Assembly (NCBI RefSeq): GCF_003086295.3 | Contig: NC_092048.1 | Location: 110,252,276-110,316,275 of the forward strand | From: Arachis hypogaea | Taxonomy: Eukaryota; Streptophyta; Magnoliopsida; Fabales; Fabaceae | Length of the DNA: 64,000 nt | Reading direction: 5' to 3' | Shown here: one piece after another, positions 23,101-35,361 of the stretch | How positions within the stretch are numbered: the first letter of the stretch is position 1 | How the letters are laid out: each line of letters starts with the position of its first letter | Position numbers and translations under genes: made by a program | Notes under the pieces: model-generated | Database searches by the model: none | Told to the model about the DNA's origin: nothing | Seen by the model: only the letters and a program-made list of their open reading frames with translations

Positions 23101-24848
23101 TGATGAGCGGATAATTTATACGCTTTTTGGCATTGTTTTTAGTATGTTTTCAGTAGAATCTAGTTACTTTTAGGGATGTTTTCCTTAGTTTTTATGTTAA
23201 ATTCACATTTCTAGACTTTACTATGAGTTTGTGTATTTTTCTGTGATTTCAGGTATTTTCTGGCTGAAATTGAGGGACTTGAGCAAAAATCAGATTCAGA
23301 AGTTGAAGAAGGACTGCTGATGCTGTTGGATTCTGACCTCCCTGCACTCAAAATGGATTTTCTGGAGCTACATAACTCAAAATGGCAAGCTACCAATTGC
23401 GTTGGAAAGTAGACATCCAGGGATTTCCAGCAATATATAATAGTCCATACTTTGGCTAAGAATAGATGATGCAAACTGGCGTTCAACGCCAGCTCTCTGC
23501 CCAATTCTGGCGTCCAGCGCCAGAAAAGGATCCAAAACCAGAGTTGAACGCCCAAACTGGCACAAATGCTGGCGTTCAACTCCAAGAAGGACCTCTGCAC
23601 GTGCAACACTCAAGCTCAGCCCAAGCACACACCAAGTGGGCCCCGGAAGTGGATTTATGCATCAATTACTTATTTCTGTAAACCCTAGTGACTAGTTTAT
23701 TATAAATAGGACCTTTTACTATTGTATTAGACATCCTGGATTGTATTCTGATCCTGTGATCACGTTTTAGGGGGCTGGCCATTCGGCCAAGCCTGGACCT
23801 TTCACTTATGTATTTTCAACGGTAGAGTTTCTACACTCCAGAGATTAAGGTGTGGAGCTCTGCTGTTCCTCAAAGATTAATGCAAAGTACTACTGTTTTT
23901 CTATTCAATTCAACTTATTCCGCTTCTAAGATATCCATTCGCACCCAAGAACATGATGAAGGTGATGATTATGTGACGCTCATCATCATTCTCCCTTATG
24001 AACACGTGCCTGACAAACACTTCCGTTCTACATGCAACAAGCTAGAATGAATATCTCTTGGATCCCTTAATCAGGATCTTCGTGGTATAAGTTAGAACCC
24101 ATGGATGGCTATTCATGAGGATCCGGAAGGTCTAAACCTTCTCTGTGGTATTCCGAGTAGGATTCAGGGATTGAATGACTGTGACGAGCTTCAAACTCAC
24201 GATTGCTGGGCGTAGTGACAGACGCAAAAGGATAGTAAATCCTATTCCAGTATGATCGAGAACCGACAGATGAATAGCCGTGCCGTGACAGGGTGCGTTG
24301 ACCATTTTCACTGAGAGGATAGGATGTAACCATTGACAAGGGTGATGCCTCCAGACGATTAGCCATGCCGTGACAGGGCATTTGGATCATTTTCCCGAGA
24401 GAAGACCGAAAGTAGCCATTGACAATGGTGATGCATTACATAAAGCTTGCCATGGAAAGGAGTAAGACTGATTGGATGAAGATAGCATGAAAGCAGAGGT
24501 TCAGAGGAACGAAAGCATCTCTATTCCCTTATCTGAAATTCTCACCAATGATTTACATAAGTATTTCTATCCCTATTTTATTATTTAATTTCGAAAACAC
24601 CATTACTATTTTATATCCGCCTAACTGAGATTTACAAGGTGACCATAGCTTGCTTCATACCAACAATCTCTGTGGGATTCGACCCTTACTCACGTAAGGT
24701 ATTACTTGGACGACCCAGTGCACTTGCTGGTTAGTTGTGCGAAGTTGTGAACCATGGTATTGGCATCATGTTTTTGGCTCCATTACCAGGGAAAGAAAGA
24801 GCGATGAATTTTACATAATCAAAGTGTAATCACAATTTCTGCGCACCA
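23101..24848 (+). repeat. Element A 3' LTR
   Basis: 1748 bp, TGATGAGCGG to CTGCGCACCA, followed by the CCCAC duplication. Confidence 0.93.
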
Positions 24849-25526
24849 CCCACAGAGCATCATCCAAGCTTTTTGCCCAATCCCTTCTACGGGAAATTAC
24901 AGTCCATTCTAGGATTCTTTTTAGTTCTCTATTAGAGACTTCAGCCTGCCCATTTGTCTGTGGATGATATGGAGTTGCTACTTTGTGGCTAATTCCATAT
25001 CAGACTATAGCAGAGTAAAGCTGTTTATTGCAGAAATGAGTGCCCCCATCACTGATTAGTACTCTAGGGACACCAAACCTGTTGAAGATATATTTCTGGA
25101 GGAACTTCAGCACTATTTTAGTATCATTAATGGGTGTTGCAATTGCCTCTACCCATTTAGATACATAGTCTACTACCACAAGAATATACGTGTTTGAGTA
25201 TGATAGCGGGAAAGGCCCATGAAGTCAATACTCCATACATCAAACAACTCAATCTCCAAGATCCTTTGTTGAGGCATGGCATAACCATGAGGCAGATTAC
25301 CAGCTCTCTGGTAACTGTCACAGTTACGTACAAACTCTCGGGAGTCTCTATAGAGAGTAGGCCAGTAGAAGCCACATTGGAGAACCTTGGTGGCTGTTCG
25401 CTCACCTCTGAAATGGCCTCCATATTGTGATCCATGAAAATGCCATAAGATCTTCTGTGCCTTTTCCTTGGGCACACATCTACGGATTATTCCGTCTGCA
25501 CATCTCTTAAAGAGATATGGTTCATC
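24849..25526 (-). pseudogene. Element B integrase, N-terminal zinc finger and catalytic core
   Basis: Minus-strand continuation of B's frame. The HHCC-type finger reads HFHGSQYGGHF ... RNCDSYQRAG: the second cysteine is replaced by Tyr, so the finger is probably dead. The core has DVWSIDFMG, then after a one-base frameshift near 25215 (reading resumes as SNTYILVVVDYVSKW) ISDGGTHF and [10 protein letters not shown], holding the DDE residues. A stop (TAG, probably from TGG) lies at 25524 and another inside the core after LYSAIV. It ends at DALW where element A was inserted; the rest is at 13444-13989. Confidence 0.82.
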
Positions 25527-26087
25527 CTATAAGTAGTACTTTGCATAAGAAATCAATTTCTTTATTTGCTGCCTGCTGTACTCTTTGGGTATGAATCTTA
25601 CAGCTTTATAGTTTGCAATGTCTGCAAACCATGGTATTTCCTGAATGGCAAATAATTGCTCATCCGGAAAGGTTTCAAAGATCTCAATAAAGGGGGAGGA
25701 TGCCCCTTCTACTGGTTCTATCCGGGACAGATGATTAGCCACTTAGTTCTCTGTCCCTTTTCTGTCTCTTATTTCTATATTAAACTCTTGCAGAAGCAAT
25801 ACCCATCTTATGAGCCTGGGTTTTGAATCCTGCTTTATAAGTAGATATTTAAGAGCAGCATGGTCAGTGTACACAATCAATTTTGATCCTACTAAGTATG
25901 ATCTAAACTTGTCAATGGCATAAACCACTGAAAGCAACTCTTTTTCTGTGGTTGTGTAATTTTTTTGTGCATCATTTAAAACACAGCTAGCATAATAAAT
26001 GACATGCAGAAGCTTGTTATGCCTCTGTCCCAATAATACACCAATGGCATAGTCACTGGCATCACACATTAGTTCGAATGGTAATGT
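25527..26087 (-). pseudogene. Element B RNase H and linker to integrase
   Basis: RNase H of the Ty3-gypsy type: [33 protein letters not shown] and [11 protein letters not shown] carry the acidic residues D, E and D. Followed by NHLSRIEP, the usual end of this domain. In-frame stops at 26085-26087 (TAG after APD) and 25740-25742 (TAA after GTEN). It would remove the RNA strand during reverse transcription. Inactive as it stands. Confidence 0.82.
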
Positions 26088-27440
26088 CTAGTCTGGTGCA
26101 GAAATAACTGGTGCTGTGACCAGCTTAGCTTTCAGAGTTTCAAATGCCTGCAGACACTCTGTGTCAAATACGAATGGCGTGTCAGTAGCTAGCAGATTGC
26201 TCAGAGGTTTTGCAATTTTTGAAAAATCCTTTGTAGACCTCCTATAGAATCCTGCATGCCCTAGAAAGCTTCTGATTGCCTTAACATTGGCAGGTGGTGG
26301 TAATTTTTCAATTACTTTCACTTTAGCTTGATCCACCTCTATTCCCTTGTTTGAAATTTTATGCCCAAGGACAATTCCTTCAGTCACCATAAAGTGACAT
26401 TTTTCCCAGTTTAAAACTAGGTTGGTCTCTTGGTATCTTTTCAGAACAAGTGCTGAATGGTCAAGGCAGGAGTTGAATGAGTCTCCAAATACTGAAAAGT
26501 CATCCATGAAGACTTCTAGAAATTTCTCTACTATATCAGAGAAGATAGAGAGCATGCACCTATGAAAGGTTGCAGGTGCATTGCACAGACCAAAAGGCAT
26601 CTTTCTGTAGGCAAACACTCCAGAAGGACATGTGAATGCTATTTTCTCTTGGTCCTGAGGATCTACTGTAATTTGGATGTAACCTGAATAGCTGTCCAAA
26701 AAGCAATAATATTCATGACCTACTAGTCTCTCTAGCATATGGTCTATGAATGGTAAAGAAAAGTGATCCTTCCTGGTGGCTGTATTGAGCTTTCTGTAAT
26801 CAATACACATACGCCACCCTGTAACTGTTCTTGTAGGGACCAGTTCATTCTTTTTATTATGAACCATTGTCATGCCTCCCTTCTTGGGGACAACTTGGAC
26901 AGGGCTCACCCAGGGGCTATAAGAAATAGGATAAATAATCCCAGCCTCCAGTAACTTGGTGACCTCTTTCTGCACCACCTCCTTCATGGCTGGATTTAGC
27001 CGCCTCTGTGGTTGAACCACTGGCTTAGCATCGTCCTCCAATAGGATCTTGTCCATGCATCTTGCTGGGCTGATGCCCTTAAGATCACTTATGGACCACC
27101 CAAGAGCCGTCTTGTGTGTCCTTAGCACTTGAAGTAGTGCTTTCTCTTCCTGTGGATTTAAAGCAGAGCTTATGATCACCGAAAAAGTGTCACCTTCTCC
27201 CAGAAATACATATTTCAGGGATGGTGGTAGTGGTTTGAGCTCAGGTTTAGGAGGTTTCTCTTCTTTCAGAAGAATTTTCAGAGGCTCTTTTATTTCCTCT
27301 GATTCCTCCAGATCAGGCTGAACATCTTTAAAGATGTCTTCTAGCTCTAATTCGAGACTCTTAGCCATGTTGATCTCCTCCAACAGGGAGTCAATAATAT
27401 CAACACTCATGCAGTCTTTTGATGTGTTTGGATGCTTCAT
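26088..27440 (-). pseudogene. Element B reverse transcriptase
   Basis: 450-residue uninterrupted segment of the minus-strand frame. Recognisable: [58 protein letters not shown], the catalytic [10 protein letters not shown] (Y/F-x-D-D box), LVLNWEKCHFMV and [17 protein letters not shown]. These are the fingers, palm and connection of a Ty3-gypsy RT; the insert NELVPTRTVTGWR before the RMCIDYR motif is typical of Athila-like elements. The N-terminal 100 residues form the protease-RT linker. The domain is full length, with all motifs visible, but stops lie on both sides. Confidence 0.9.
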
Positions 27441-28259
27441 TGCCTCAACAACATTCAGCCTGAACTAATCCTCATTGACTCTCAAGGTCACTTTCCCTTT
27501 TTGGACATCAATGAGGGTTCGTCCAGTTGCTAGGAAAGGTCTTCCTAGAATGAGAGTTGTACTCTTGTGCTCCTCCATTTCCAGCACTACAGAGTCAGTG
27601 GAAAAGGCAAATGGCCCAACCTTGACAATCATGTCCTCAATTATGCTTGATGGATATTTAATGGAGCCATCAGCAAGTTGAAGACATATCCGGGTTGGTT
27701 TGACCTCTTCAGTCAAGCCAAGCTTTCTGATAGTGGATGCAGGGATTAGATTGATACTTGCCCCAAGGTCACATAGAGCTGTCTTGGTACAAGTACCCTC
27801 TAATGTGCATGGTATCATAAAGCTTCCGGGATCCTTAAGCTTTTCTGGTAAGCTTGTTAGGATGACTGCACTGAATTTTTCAGTGAGAAAAACTTTTTCT
27901 GTTTCTCTCCAATCCTTCTTATGACTTAAGATCTCTTTCATGAACTTAGTATAAGAGGGTATTTGCTCAAGTGCCTCTGCAAATAGAATCTTTATTTCAA
28001 GAGTCCTGAGATAGTCTGTAAAGCGGGCAAATTGTTTATCCTTTTCCGCTTGGCGGAGTTTATGAGGATAAGGCATTTTGGCTTTATATTCTTCAACCTT
28101 AGTTGCTGCAGGTTTATTTCCTACAGAGGCAGGTTGAGAAGCCTTCTTGAGGGAGTTATTATCAGCACTTGCAGGTGTCTGATCCCTCATTGGCGTTTGA
28201 ACGCCAAGATTGGACATGGATTGGGCGTTTAACGCCAGACTCCTACCATTTTCTGGCAT
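27441..28259 (-). pseudogene. Element B retropepsin-like protease
   Basis: Same frame as RT. Aspartic protease with ALCDLGASINLIP (D-L-G catalytic motif) and LILGRPFLATGRTLID. The N-terminal stretch is gag-protease linker. The stop after RVNED (TAG at 27462-27464; Gln would require CAG) separates it from RT. Confidence 0.82.
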
Positions 28260-28326
28260 TCAACTGGACATGGATTGGGTGTTTAACGCCAGTTTTTCAC
28301 CCTTTTCTGGCGTTTGAACGCCAGAC
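28187..28326. repeat. Palindromic words inside the gag-protease reading frame of B
   Basis: Five copies of the family word, for example TGGCGTTTGAACGCCA, GGGCGTTTAACGCCAG and TGGCGTTTGAACGCCAG, lying in the coding frame and translated as short peptides such as LALNAQSM and LALNTQSM. Confidence 0.85.
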
Positions 28327-29351
28327 TTATTCCTCTCTGGGCTCTTACTATCCTCAGAGGGATTTTGGGTAGCAGGTTGCTCATCCTCTGTCAGCTGTTC
28401 CTTTCTTGGCTTTTTGCTGCTTTGAGTTGAGATATTTAATATTTTTCCACTTCTTAATTGAACTGCTTGGCACTCCTCTGTTATCTGTTTTGATAACTGC
28501 TGTTTTGTCTGATTCAATTGTGATTCCATATCCTTGTTAGCATTTTTGGTTTCTTATAGCATCTCCTTAAATTTTGCTAACTGCCTTGTTATAGAAGATA
28601 GTTGCTGATTGAGTTCAGCAACTTGTTCCTGAGGATTAAAGTCAGTTGATACTGCCTTAGCTTCTTCTTTCATGGAGGACTTATTACTTATGTACAGATG
28701 CTGATTTCTAGCAACTAGATCGATAAGCTCTTGAGCCTCTTCAATAGTCTTTCTCATGTGTATAGATCTACCAGCGGAGTGGTTTAGAGATATCTGAGCC
28801 TTTTTTGTAAGCCCGTAGTAGAAGATGTCTAATTGCACCCACTCTGAAAATATTTCAAAGGGGCATTTCCTTAGCATCCCTCTGTACCTCTCCCAGGCAT
28901 TATAAAGGGATTCATCATCCTCTTGTTTAAAGTCTTGGATGTCCAGCCTCAGCTGTGTCATCCTTTTTAGAGGGAAATATTGATTCAGGAATTTGTTTGA
29001 TAATTGTTTCCATGTTCTTATGCTTGCTGTAGGTTGGTTATTTAACCACCTCTTAGCTTGATCTTTTACAGCAAATGGAAACAGTAATAATCTGTAGACA
29101 TCCTGATCTACTACCTTGTCACGTACTGTGTCAGCAATTTACAAGAACTGTGCCAGAAACTCAGTAGGTTCTTCCTGTGGAAGACCGGAATACTGGCAAT
29201 TTTGCTGCACCATGATAATGAGCTGAGGATTTAGCTCAAAACTGCTTGCTTTGATGGGAGGTATACAGATACTGCTCCCATATGCAGTAGTAATGGGGTT
29301 AGCATATGACCCCAGAGTCCTTCTGGACTGTTCATTTCCATTTAGGTCCAT
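28260..29351 (-). pseudogene. Element B gag
   Basis: Starts with ATG at 29351 (MDLNGNEQSRRT). Gag domain: NCQYSGLPQEEPTEFLAQFL, LFPFAVKDQAKRWLNN, NKFLNQYFPLKRMTQLRLDI, ESLYNAWERYRGML, FYYGLTKKAQISL. In-frame stops at 29139-29141, near 28551 and at 28260-28262. The C-terminal part is glutamine-rich with no zinc knuckle, and contains palindromic words in the reading frame (28185-28330). Confidence 0.82.
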
Positions 29352-30139
29352 GATGGATAAAAGGGAATTGATATGAATTGCAAATAAAATATATTTTTAT
29401 TTTTATTTTATTTAAGTAGAAACGAACTGAATAATTAAAAATAAATAAAAATAATAAGATAAAATAAAATAATATAAATTTCAAAAACTAAGAGAAAAAT
29501 AAATTTGAAAACTAAAATAATTACTTAATTAAGAAGATTTGAAAAATTTTGGATATGATTTTTGAAAAAGATTTTGAATTTTAAATTTCAAAACTAAGAT
29601 AAGATAGAAAAAAGTTTTAAAATAGAAATCTGAATTTTTAAAGGAAAATTTGAAAATTAATTAAAATAAAGAGAAAATATATTTTTGAGTTTAATGAAGA
29701 AAGAGAAAAACTGTAAAAATGACACCAAACTTAAATTTTTAGATCAAAACAAAGGAAACAAATAGGGAAACTTTGAATATCACGATGAACGCTAAGAATA
29801 ACTTTTGAAAAATTTTTAAGAAAATAGAAACACAAAGGACCCAAAACATAAAATATTTTTATATTCTGAGCACTAATAATTGAAAAAAATTGAAAGAAAA
29901 ATAAAATCATGCAATTGACACCAAACTTAAAATATGAAACTAAACTCAAACAGAAAAACTCAATTATTAGTTTATAAAAATTTTCGAAAAAAAATTGAAA
30001 AAGAAAATAAGGATTTAAAAAAAAAGTTTCAACCAAAAACAATAATAGAAGACACAATTTTAGTGATTCTAAACTAAAAAGATAAATTTTTCCTAATCTA
30101 AGCAACAAAATAAACCGTCAGTTGTCCAAACTCGAACAA
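29352..30139 (-). other. Element B 5' leader
   Basis: AT-rich noncoding leader with the same style of A/G-rich repeats as C's leader and two ACACCAAACTTAAA words (29722 and 29918 areas). Confidence 0.65.
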
Positions 30140-30157
30140 TCCCCAGCAACGGCGCCA
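30140..30157 (-). other. Element B primer binding site, tRNA-Asp
   Basis: Reverse complement reads TGGCGCCGTTGCTGGGGA, one mismatch to the tRNA-Asp 3' end. Confidence 0.85.
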
Positions 30158-30163
30158 AAAACT

Positions 30164-31711
30164 TGGTGCACGAATTGTAAATCACACTTTTCACAACTCG
30201 TACCACTAACCAGCAAGTGCACTGGGTCGTCCAAGTAATACCTTACGTGAGTAAGGGTCGATCCCACGGAGATTGTCGGCTTGAAGCAAGCTATGGTTAT
30301 TTTGTAATTCTTAGTCAGAAAATTAATAATAAAAATGGTTGGGTTTATGAAGAGTAATTAACATAAAATAAATAATACTTGTTATGCAGTAATGGAGAAC
30401 AGGTTGAGGTTCTGGAGATACTCTGTCTTTTGAATCTCTACTTTCCTACTGTCTTCTTCTTCACGCACGCAGGTCTCCTTCCATGGCAAGCTATATGTTG
30501 GCGGATCACCGTTGTCAATGGCTACCAGCCATCCTCTCAGTGAAAAGGGTCTATGTACATGGCTAATCATCTGTCGGTTCTCACTAATGTTGGAATAGGA
30601 TCCATTGATCCTTTTGCACACTGTCACTGCGCCCAGCATTCATGAGTTTGAAGCTCGTCACAGTCATCTCTTCCCGGATCCTACTCGGAATACCACACAC
30701 AAGGGTTAGACTTTCTGGATCTCAGGAATGCTACCAATTGATTCTAGCTTATACCTCAAAGACTCTGACCTCACAGATTTGAATGCTCTGTTGTCAGGAG
30801 ATGCAATCAAACGTATGAGCCAGGAACACAAGAGATGCACACTCAATCTAAGGTAGAACGGAGGTGGTTGTCAGGCACGCGTTCATAGGTTGAGAATGGT
30901 GATGAGTGTCACGGATCATCACATTCATCATGTTCAAGTGCGAGTGAATATCTTAGAATAGAAACACGCGTGATTGAATGAAAAACAGTAGTAATTGCAT
31001 TAATTCATCGAAACACAGCAGAGCTCCTCACCCCAACCATGGAGTTTAGAGACTCATGCTGTAAAAGATACAATTTCAAATGTAAAATGTCATGAGGTAC
31101 ATAGTAAGTCTCTAAAAGTAGTTTTTATACTAAACTAGTGACCTAGGTTTACAGAAAATGAGTAAACTAAGATAGATAGTACAGAAATCCACTTTCGGAG
31201 CCCACTTGGTGTGTGCTTAGGGTGAGCATTGAGCTTTATACGTGTAGAGGCTTCTCTTGGAGTTAAACGCCAGGTTGCAGCCTGTTTGTGGCGTTTAACT
31301 CTGGTTTGTAACCTGTTTCTGGCGTTTAACTTCAGAATAGGGTAGGAAGTTGGCGTTTAAACATCAGTTTATGTCGTCAAAACTCGGGCAAAGTATGAAC
31401 TATTATATATTGCTGGAAAGCCCTAGATGTCTACTTTCCAACACAATTGAGAGCGCGTCGATTGGGTTTCTGTAGCTGCAGAAAATTTATTTCGAGTGCA
31501 GGGAGGTCAGAATCTAACAACATCTGCAGTCCTTTTTCAGCCTCTGAATAAGATTTTTGCTCAGGTCCCTCAATTCCAGCTAGAAAATACCTGAAATCAC
31601 AGAAAAATATACAAACTCATAGTAAAGTCCAGAAATGTGATTTTTGCATGAAAACTAATAAAACTACACTAAAAAGTAGCTAAATCCTACTAAAAACTAT
31701 ATGAAAATACT
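30164..31711 (-). repeat. Element B 5' LTR, main part
   Basis: Begins TGGTGCACGAATTG and is cut by element C at 31711. The last 31 bp resume at 44907-44937. Relative to the left copy it has a 31 bp extra unit near 31305 containing one palindromic word. Hairpins at 30210-30225 and 30241-30256. Confidence 0.88.
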
Positions 31712-33232
31712 TGGTGTGCGAAATCGTGATCATTCCTTCTTTGGTAACGGTGCTAAAAACTCAATACGCACGTTCATGTTCTTAATTCTATTTCACAACT
31801 TCATACAACTAACCAGCAAGTACACTGGGTCGTCTAAGTAATAAACCTTACGTAAGTAAGGGTCGATCCCACGGAGATTGTCGGCTTGAAGCAAGCTATG
31901 GTCACCTTGTAAATCTCAGTCAGGCGGATTCAAATGTATTAAGAGATTATAGTGTACTAAAAGATAATTAAAATAGAATAGAGATACTTATGTAATTCAT
32001 AGGTGAGAATTTCAGATAAGCGTATAGAGATGCTTTTCGTTCCTCTGAACTTCTACTTTCCTGCTGTCTTCATCCAACCATTCCTACTCCTTTCCATGGC
32101 AAGCTTTATGTAGGGCATCACCGTTGTCAATGGCTACATCCCAGATCCTACTCGGAATACCACAGACAAGGTTTAGACTTTCCGGATCTCGGGAATGGCC
32201 ATCCATGGGTTCTAACTTATACCACGAAGACTCTAATAGCTCGGACTCGGTCCCCTGTATTAGATATCTAAGAGATACTCATTCTAGCTTGTTTGCATGT
32301 AGAACAGAAGTGTTTGTCAGGCATGCGTTCATAGGTGAGAATGATGATGAGCGTCACATAATCATCACATTCATCATGTTCTTGGGTGCGAATGGATATC
32401 TTAGAATAGCAATAAGTATGAATTGAATAGAAAAACAGTAGTACTTTGTATTAATTCATGAGGAACAGCAGAGCTCCACACCTTAATCTATGGTATGTAG
32501 AAACTCTACTGTTGAAAATACATAAGTGAAAGGTTCAGGCATGGCCAAATGGCCAGCCCCCATAAAGGTCTAAGATAGCATAAAATTAATCAAAGATAAT
32601 CCCAATACAATAGTAAAAAGTCCTATTTAAACTAAACTAGTTACTAGGGTTTACAGAAATGAGTAAATGATTCAGAAATCCACTTTTGGGGCCCACTTGG
32701 TGTGTGCTTGGGCTGAGCATTGAGCTTTACACGTGTAGAGGTCTTTCTTGGAGTTGAACGCCAGTTTGTAACCTGTTTCTGGCGTTTAACTCCACTTTGC
32801 AACCTGTTTCTGGCGTTTGACTCCAGAATGCAGCATGGAACTGGCGTTCAATGCCAGTTTATATCGTCTATCCTTAATCAAAGTATGGACTATTATATAT
32901 TACTGGAAAGTCCTGGATGTCTACTTTCCAACGTAATTGAGAGCGCGCCATTTGGAGTTTTGTAGCTCCATAAAATCCACTTTGAGTGCAGGGAGGTCAG
33001 AATCCAACAGCATCTGCAGTCCTTCTTCAACCTCTAAATCTGATTTTTGCTCAAGTCCCTCAATTTCAGCCAGAAATTACCTGAAATCACAGAAAAACAC
33101 ACAAACTCATAGTAAAGTCCAGAAATGTGAATTTTAATTAACAACTAATAAAAATATACTAAAAACTAACAAAATTATACTGAAAACTATGTAAAAACAA
33201 TGCCAAAAAGCGTATAAATTATCCGCTCATCA
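31712..33232 (-). repeat. Element C 3' LTR (left), with 152 bp deletion
   Basis: 1521 bp versus 1673 bp on the right. The missing segment corresponds to about 43659-43811 and is flanked by TCCCA in the undeleted copy. Confidence 0.9.
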
Positions 33233-34379
33233 CAACACCAAACTTAAATTGTTGCTTGTCCCCAAGAAACTGAAAATTAAATAGGATAAAAAGAAGAGAA
33301 TATACTATAAATTCCAAAATATCAATGAAACTTAGCTCCAATCAGATGAGCGGGACTTGTAGCTTTTTGCCTCTTGAATAGTTTTGGCATCTCACTTTAT
33401 CCATTGAAGTTCAGAATGATTGGCATCTATAGGAACTTAGAATTCAGATAGTGTTATTGATTCTTCTAGTTCAGTATGTTGATTCTTGAACACAACTACT
33501 TTATGAGTCTTGGCCGTGGCCCTAAGCACTTTGTTTTCCAGTATTACCACCGGATACATAAATGCCACAGACACATAACTGGGTGAACCTTTTCAGATTG
33601 TGACTCAGCTTTGCTAAAGTCTCCAATTAGAGGTGTCCAGGGTTCTTAAGCACACTCTTTTTTGCTTTGGACCTTGACTTTAACCGCTCAGTCTCAAGTT
33701 TTCACTTGACACCTTCACGCCACAAGCACATGGTTAGGGACAGCTTGGTTTAGCCGCTTAGGCCAGGATTTTATTCCTTTAGGCCCTCTTATCCACTGAT
33801 GCTCAAAGCCTTGGATCCTTTTTATTACCCTTGTCTTTTGGTTTTAAGGGCTATTGGCTTTTTGCTCTTGCCTTTTGGTTTAAAGAGCTTTTGGCTTTTT
33901 CTGCTTGCTTTTTCTTTCTCTTTCTCTTTCTCTTTTTTTTTCGCTTTTTTTTCTGTAAGATTTTTTATTCACTGCTTTTTCTTGCTTCAAGAATCATTTT
34001 TATGATTTTTCAGATTATCAAATAACATTTCTCCTTTTTCCTTATTCTTCAAGAGCCAACATATTTAATATTCATAAACATCAACTTCAAAAGACATATG
34101 CACTGTTCAAGCATTCATTCAGAAAACAAAAAGTATTGTCACCACATCAAAGTAATTAAACTAGTTTCAAGGATGAATTCGAAATCATGTACTTCTTATT
34201 CTTTTGTAATTAAAATAATTTTCATTTAAGAGAGGTGATGGATTCATATTCATAACTTTAAGGTATAGACACTTAGACACTAATGATCATGTAATAAGAC
34301 ACAAATATAAATAAACATAAAGCTCAGAAATTGAAAAACAGGAAATAAATAGACAAGGAGATTAAGGAATGAGTCCACC
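33233..34379 (-). other. Element C 3' untranslated region
   Basis: Homologous to 21956-23100 in A. Begins at the LTR with CAACACCAAACTTAAA. No gene. Confidence 0.75.
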
Positions 34380-34767
34380 TTAGTGAGGGTGGCGTCTTCC
34401 TCTCCTTGAAGAACCAATGGTGCTCTTGAGCTCCTCTATGTCTCTTCCTTGCCTTTGTTGCTCCTCCCTCATAGCTTTTTGATCTTCTCTAATCTCATGG
34501 AGGATGATGGAGTGCTCTTGATGCTCCACCCTTAGTTGTCCCATGTTAGAACTTAATTCTCCTAGGAAAGTGTTGATTTGCTCCCAATAATTCTGTGGAG
34601 GAAAGTGCATCCCCTGAGGCATCTCAGGGATTTCATGGTGGAGAATCTCCTCATGCTCATGTGGAGGTCCATGATCTCTTGTTTGCTCCATCCTTTTCTT
34701 AGTGATGGGCTTATCCTTTTCAATGAGGATGTCTCCCTCTATGTTAATTCCAGCTGAATTGCAGAGG
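34380..34767 (-). pseudogene. Element C ORF2, C-terminal part
   Basis: Charged, glutamine-rich coiled-coil tail (FLGELSSNMGQLRVEHQEHS, EIREDQKAMREEQQRQGRD), nearly identical to element A's. The upstream end is cut by the plastid insert just before the codons that read CHLC in A. Confidence 0.85.
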
Positions 34768-35053
34768 TGGCATTACCATTAAAATACAATAGATGAATAG
34801 TCATTCGAAGAAAAATCATTAAACATAAATATAGAATATTCAAAATATTCTATCACATTTTTTTACTAATATATATAAATCCAATCACTAGGATTGGTAA
34901 CTAGTAATAAGTTAATAAGGAGCGAGTGGATATAAAAAAAAAATCTTCGACGTAGGTGGGCTTTTCTCAGTATTTTATTGTTAGGTATAGTTATGCTTTT
35001 TTCCGTCGCGCTGTCGATCGATCAAATAAATAACAATTGTCGAATAAAAAAAA
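34768..35053. other. AT-rich plastid-like spacer upstream of trnQ
   Basis: No gene. AT-rich with a GTCGATCGATC stretch just before the tRNA; origin within the plastid genome unassigned. Confidence 0.45.
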
Positions 35054-35125
35054 TGGGGCGTCGCCAAGCGGTAAGGCATCGGGTTTTGGTCCCGCCATTC
35101 GGAGGTTCGAATCCTTCCGTCCCAG
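35054..35125 (+). tRNA. trnQ-UUG: Plastid-type tRNA-Gln(UUG), complete copy in nuclear insert
   Basis: 72 nt from TGGGGCG to CGTCCCAG. Acceptor, D, anticodon (TTG in a GTTTTGGTC context) and T arms (GGTTCGAATCC) can be folded. Plastid type. Expression in the nucleus is doubtful although the internal A and B boxes are present. Confidence 0.88.
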
Positions 35126-35157
35126 AGCATATCCATTCATGATGTATATCCTATTTG

Positions 35158-35361
35158 AATAAAATTGTCACTGTTACCGATGTACGGGGTCGGGTAATTT
35201 CGTGGTCCTCCGCAGGTACTTGTGGATTCAAAGGTACGCGAAGGGGAACACCATTTGCCGCCCAAACCGCAGCAGGAAATGTTATTCGAACAGTAGCGAA
35301 TCAAGGCATGCAACGAGCAGAAGTCATGATAAAGGGTCCCGGTCTCGGAAGAGATGCGGCA
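35158..35361 (+). pseudogene. rps11: rps11 fragment (plastid ribosomal protein S11)
   Basis: Reads [20 protein letters not shown], then [12 protein letters not shown], then KGPGLGRDA, the central part of plastid S11. Both ends are missing and a TGA follows directly. Confidence 0.9.

Larger units (their letters stand above)
13990..24848 (+). mobile_element. Element A: non-autonomous LTR retrotransposon (gag-PR-ORF2, no RT or integrase)
   Basis: Two LTRs starting TGATGAGCGG, with the 5 bp duplication CCCAC at 13985-13989 and 24849-24853. Between them lie a tRNA-Asp primer site, a long AT-rich leader, gag and protease in one frame, a palindromic word array, ORF2, and a 3' block ending TAAGTTTGGTGTTG. 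No RT, RNase H or integrase exists anywhere in the 7.4 kb interior. LTRs differ at about 40 of 1750 positions by eye (about 2.3%, near 0.9 million years at an assumed 1.3e-8 per site per year). It lies in B's integrase gene. It may correspond to a non-autonomous partner of the peanut FIDEL group, unverified. Confidence 0.9.
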
